DNA of 7,223 nt from Chloroflexota bacterium (GTDB lineage Bacteria > Chloroflexota > Anaerolineae > UBA3071). The notes beneath the pieces were generated by a model that saw only the letters and a list, made by a program, of their open reading frames with translations, had not been told where the DNA came from and did no database searches. The stretch covers positions 1 to 7,223 of the forward strand of contig JACNHM010000440.1 of NCBI GenBank assembly GCA_014383605.1. The letters run 5' to 3'. Position numbers and translations under genes: made by a program. Below, piece after piece: positions 5,673 through 7,223 of the stretch. Positions within the stretch are counted from its first letter, which is position 1; the number at the start of each line of letters is the position of its first letter.

Positions 5673-6017
5673 GCTTACCGCCCCCTGTTTTCTCCGTCTC
5701 CCCAACACCCTGGCTACATCGTGGCCAGACAAGGCCGGTGGGCGGCGATAAACTTCAGGAGGCCTGTCACCGTTGGTGGACTAACGGCCCGGCGGTTCAG
5801 CCACCGCCGACTCTGGCGAGACTCGCTCCAATAACCAGAACGATTGCTGGCAAGACGCACCACGCATACCTGCGCCGAAGGTAGTCGGCTGCAACCGCTT
5901 GGTGCGACCCGTTCGCCCGAAACTGGAGTGATCCGGGGGATGGGCAGCAAAGGTCGCTGCCTTTGCGGTTGAGTAATCGCCGATATCGGGACCTATGACA
6001 AAGGCCCTGGTGCTCAG

Positions 6018-6051
6018 GAGCCCCATAACGGGGAACCGCCCCACGGGGTTC
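6018..6051 (+). other. Group II intron domain V-like 34-mer (degenerate, tentative)
   Basis: Exactly 34 bases. The first seven, GAGCCCC, pair with the last seven, GGGGTTC, and include the AGC triad and the G-T pair typical of the lower helix. Bases 12-14 (CGG) pair with 19-21 (CCG) around a GGAA tetraloop of the GNRA class, and bases 25-26 sit where the bulge belongs. Pairs 8-11 are mismatched, and neither an intron reverse transcriptase nor other intron domains are recognisable. A chance arrangement of CCCC/GGGG runs is a real alternative. Confidence 0.25.
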
Positions 6052-6095
6052 TGAAGTGCCGCCGGGGCAGTCGCCCGCCACAGCGACCATAACTT

Positions 6096-6108
6096 GGGCG
6101 GCTCGCCC
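6096..6108 (-). terminator. Hairpin just after the restriction gene, weak terminator candidate
   Basis: GGGCG and CGCCC form a five-base stem with a three-base loop, five bases past the stop of the restriction gene on the minus strand. What follows (AAGTTATGG) is not a T-run, so termination would be weak. Confidence 0.3.
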
Positions 6109-6113
6109 TTCCG

Positions 6114-7004
6114 TCAGATTTCCTCCACCTTGCCGTACAGCAACGGCAACCTGTCCCGCCGCAATCTGAATTTTGTGCCGTGATTGTGCCCTGTACGTGC
6201 GTCAAAGTCTACGTAAGCAAAGCCTTGTTCAATGCCCGACAGCAGGCCATCCAAGTTGAACTTTTGTAGCACCATGATCTTCGAGTAGGCAAAGAATTCC
6301 TGCCCACCTTTCCTTTTTGAATCAGCTTGAACAAAGAAACAGTTCAGGAGTTTTGTACCGGCTTTATGATGCAGATCGTCAAAGCCCCAGTAGGGTTGAG
6401 GATTCAGCTCTCCCAGCCCTACGCGCTTTTCAACTTTCTTGAGCCAGTCCGAGTGCCTGGGGTCAACCGCAGTCGCATCAAAAGACACGAGCACTTTACA
6501 TTGAGTGCGGTCGACAACGACGTTGAACCCTCTATCACTTCTTTGTAGGCCACTGATTGTTTACCTGAAGCTCATCTCGTCGTGGCCGTACTTGCCGCCG
6601 GCTTCTTGGTGAGGCCATCCGTAGCGCGGTAAGAAAACCCTCGGAACGAACTTCAGAGCTCTCGGCGATGGCTCCATGTGGAAAAGCGTCACAAGAGACG
6701 TTGTGCCTGCTCTCTGGCACTTCAACTCCCATTCGGCGGCATTAGGGATTGGAAGGTTGCTCTCTTCAATGCCCAGCAAATCCTCCAACGTATTTCCCAC
6801 GCCGCCTGGATTCCCTGGGCGGGTGTTTGGTACCCAACCCTTGCCTCGTATCTTCTTGAGTTCCTCGATCAATGACTCTTTGGTATAGATCCTCACAGCA
6901 TTTCCTCTACCGGGGAGTACGTCGCCAGTTGCATAGTCAATCCTCTCCTCTGATATCAATCGAGGTTGCCAGTATTTGAGGGAGTGATTTCGTTGCCTTG
7001 CCAT
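6114..7004 (-). pseudogene. MvaI/BcnI-like type II restriction endonuclease interrupted by an in-frame TAA
   Basis: One frame runs from ATG 7004 to the stop at 6114 (297 codons) but is broken at codon 148 by TAA (6563-6561). The N-terminal half (147 aa) has the family block GKGWVPNTRPGN (55-66), NTLEDLLGIEE (71-81) and WELK (92-95, an E-x-K motif), then LPRYGWPHQ (125-133) and DEMSFR just before the stop. The same frame continues with TISGLQRSDRGF and ends with YVDFDARTGHNHGTKFR and LLYGKVEEI, so nothing is frameshifted. Members of this family cut CC(W/S)GG-type sites. A CAA-to-TAA change (Gln to stop) is the simplest cause. The start has little Shine-Dalgarno and lies nine bases after the methyltransferase stop, suggesting coupling. 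GC content is clearly lower than in the left neighbours. The site is not predictable; function is probably lost. Confidence 0.78.
6561..6563 (-). other. Premature TAA codon inside the restriction gene
   Basis: TAA on the minus strand between AGG (Arg147) and ACA (Thr). The frame before and after it is open and both sides look like the same protein. TAA ends the genes at 977 and 1761, so it is a true stop in this genome rather than a reassigned codon. Confidence 0.8.
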
Positions 7005-7013
7005 GGCTGTGCG

Positions 7014-7223
7014 CTATTGTTGCGTAGACTTGCTCTTCGTTTTCTGAGGAGGGCGCCAAAAATCAAGAAGATACTCAAACGTTGTTCCCATTGTAATGTA
7101 ATTGGATGGCCACCCAAATATCCCAACTCGATTCACAATATTAGTGCGATCCCATATAATAGTGTTCCTTAGCTCATATCCACGTCGGCGCAGTTCTCCT
7201 ATGAGGGCGACATGAATCGTCAT
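7014..7223 (-). CDS. DNA methyltransferase of the restriction-modification pair, C-terminal end only
   Basis: The last 69 residues are in the window; the gene continues beyond 7223. The segment HVALIGELRRRGYELRNTII, then WDRTNIVNRVGIFGWP and TTFEYLLDFWRP, fits the C-terminal part of amino-methyltransferases (N4-cytosine or N6-adenine, beta-class type): a helix, a strand ending in IIWD, a loop, then an F-E-Y-x-L strand. The catalytic S/D-P-P-Y/W and SAM-binding motifs must lie outside. Its stop is nine bases before the restriction gene start, the usual arrangement of a type II pair, and it would protect host DNA from that enzyme. N4-cytosine specificity is inferred from the MvaI/BcnI-like partner. 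The ATG at the window edge is probably an internal Met. Confidence 0.7.
   Translation of the reverse strand: MTIHVALIGELRRRGYELRNTIIWDRTNIVNRVGIFGWPSNYITMGTTFEYLLDFWRPPQKTKSKSTQQ

Larger units (their letters stand above)
5664..6113. other. Gene-poor, hairpin-rich 450-base segment; possible structured RNA
   Basis: No reading frame here looks real: the short open frames on both strands lack ribosome binding sites and recognisable motifs. The stretch is dense in hairpins: CCGTT/AACGG (5770-5787), CGGCGGT/ACCGCCG (5790-5809), GCCGA/TCGGC near 5878, GCAAAGG/CCTTTGC near 5950, GCGGTT/AATCGC (one G-T pair) near 5970, the palindrome CCGATATCGG near 5980, and the 34-base domain-V-like segment at 6018-6051. 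It could be a non-coding RNA on either strand, a decayed mobile-element remnant at the edge of the restriction-modification island, or simply GC-rich spacer. Nothing beyond pairing supports a function. Confidence 0.3.

Noticed and set aside
5770..5809. Integron attC-like site
   Set aside because: The GTT/AAC-containing hairpins do not fit the GTTRRRY and RYYYAAC consensus boxes, and no integrase is present.
5902..5910. GTGCGACCC as the 5' end of a complete group II intron
   Set aside because: Only about 115 bases separate it from the domain-V-like segment; a functional intron needs far more sequence for domain I. Kept only as a hint of a remnant.
6561..6563. TAA as a reassigned sense codon
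   Set aside because: TAA terminates the genes at 977 and 1761 in normal positions, so the code is standard here.
1..7223. CRISPR array associated with the Cas4-like genes
   Set aside because: No series of regularly spaced direct repeats is present; the only direct repeat pair brackets the foldback element.

Overview
This high-GC window looks like a chromosomal segment from an uncultured Chloroflexota bacterium of the Anaerolineae/Caldilineae type. That placement is an inference. It rests on base composition, Thr/Pro-rich extracytoplasmic linkers, and a lipoprotein-anchored serpin next to a YkuD protein. No marker gene settles it.

Layout, left to right. Positions 1-313 (minus) hold the N-terminal third of a thymidylate-kinase-like P-loop kinase, with its own promoter and ribosome binding site. 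The divergent intergenic region (314-704) carries a 131-bp foldback element flanked by a 13-bp direct repeat, like a MITE-type insertion. From 667 a forward cluster begins at a near-leaderless promoter. It encodes a 90-aa membrane-tethered protein with the N-terminal motifs of Cas4-type nucleases, a membrane-anchored L,D-transpeptidase that overlaps it by 8 bases, and, after a 157-bp gap with a hairpin, a 176-aa membrane-tethered protein with the remaining Cas4/PD-(D/E)XK motifs. The two small proteins have complementary motif sets, so together they look like one Cas4-like nuclease split into two membrane-bound halves around a cell-wall enzyme gene. No CRISPR array or other cas gene is present. 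A tRNA-Arg(UCU) with a strong promoter follows.

Positions 2699-5596 encode two exported proteins on the plus strand: a secreted alpha/beta-hydrolase and a serpin lipoprotein with an extra six-cysteine N-terminal module. A 16-bp perfect terminator hairpin follows. About 450 bases (5664-6113) then lack a convincing gene but are rich in hairpins; one 34-nt segment resembles group II intron domain V, weakly.

The right end (6114-7223, minus) is a lower-GC restriction-modification module, probably acquired horizontally. It holds the C-terminal part of a DNA methyltransferase (running off the window) and an MvaI/BcnI-like type II restriction endonuclease interrupted by an in-frame TAA, so probably inactive.

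The most interesting items are the split Cas4-like pair, the foldback element with its direct repeats, the serpin lipoprotein with its extra module, and the nonsense-interrupted restriction gene.
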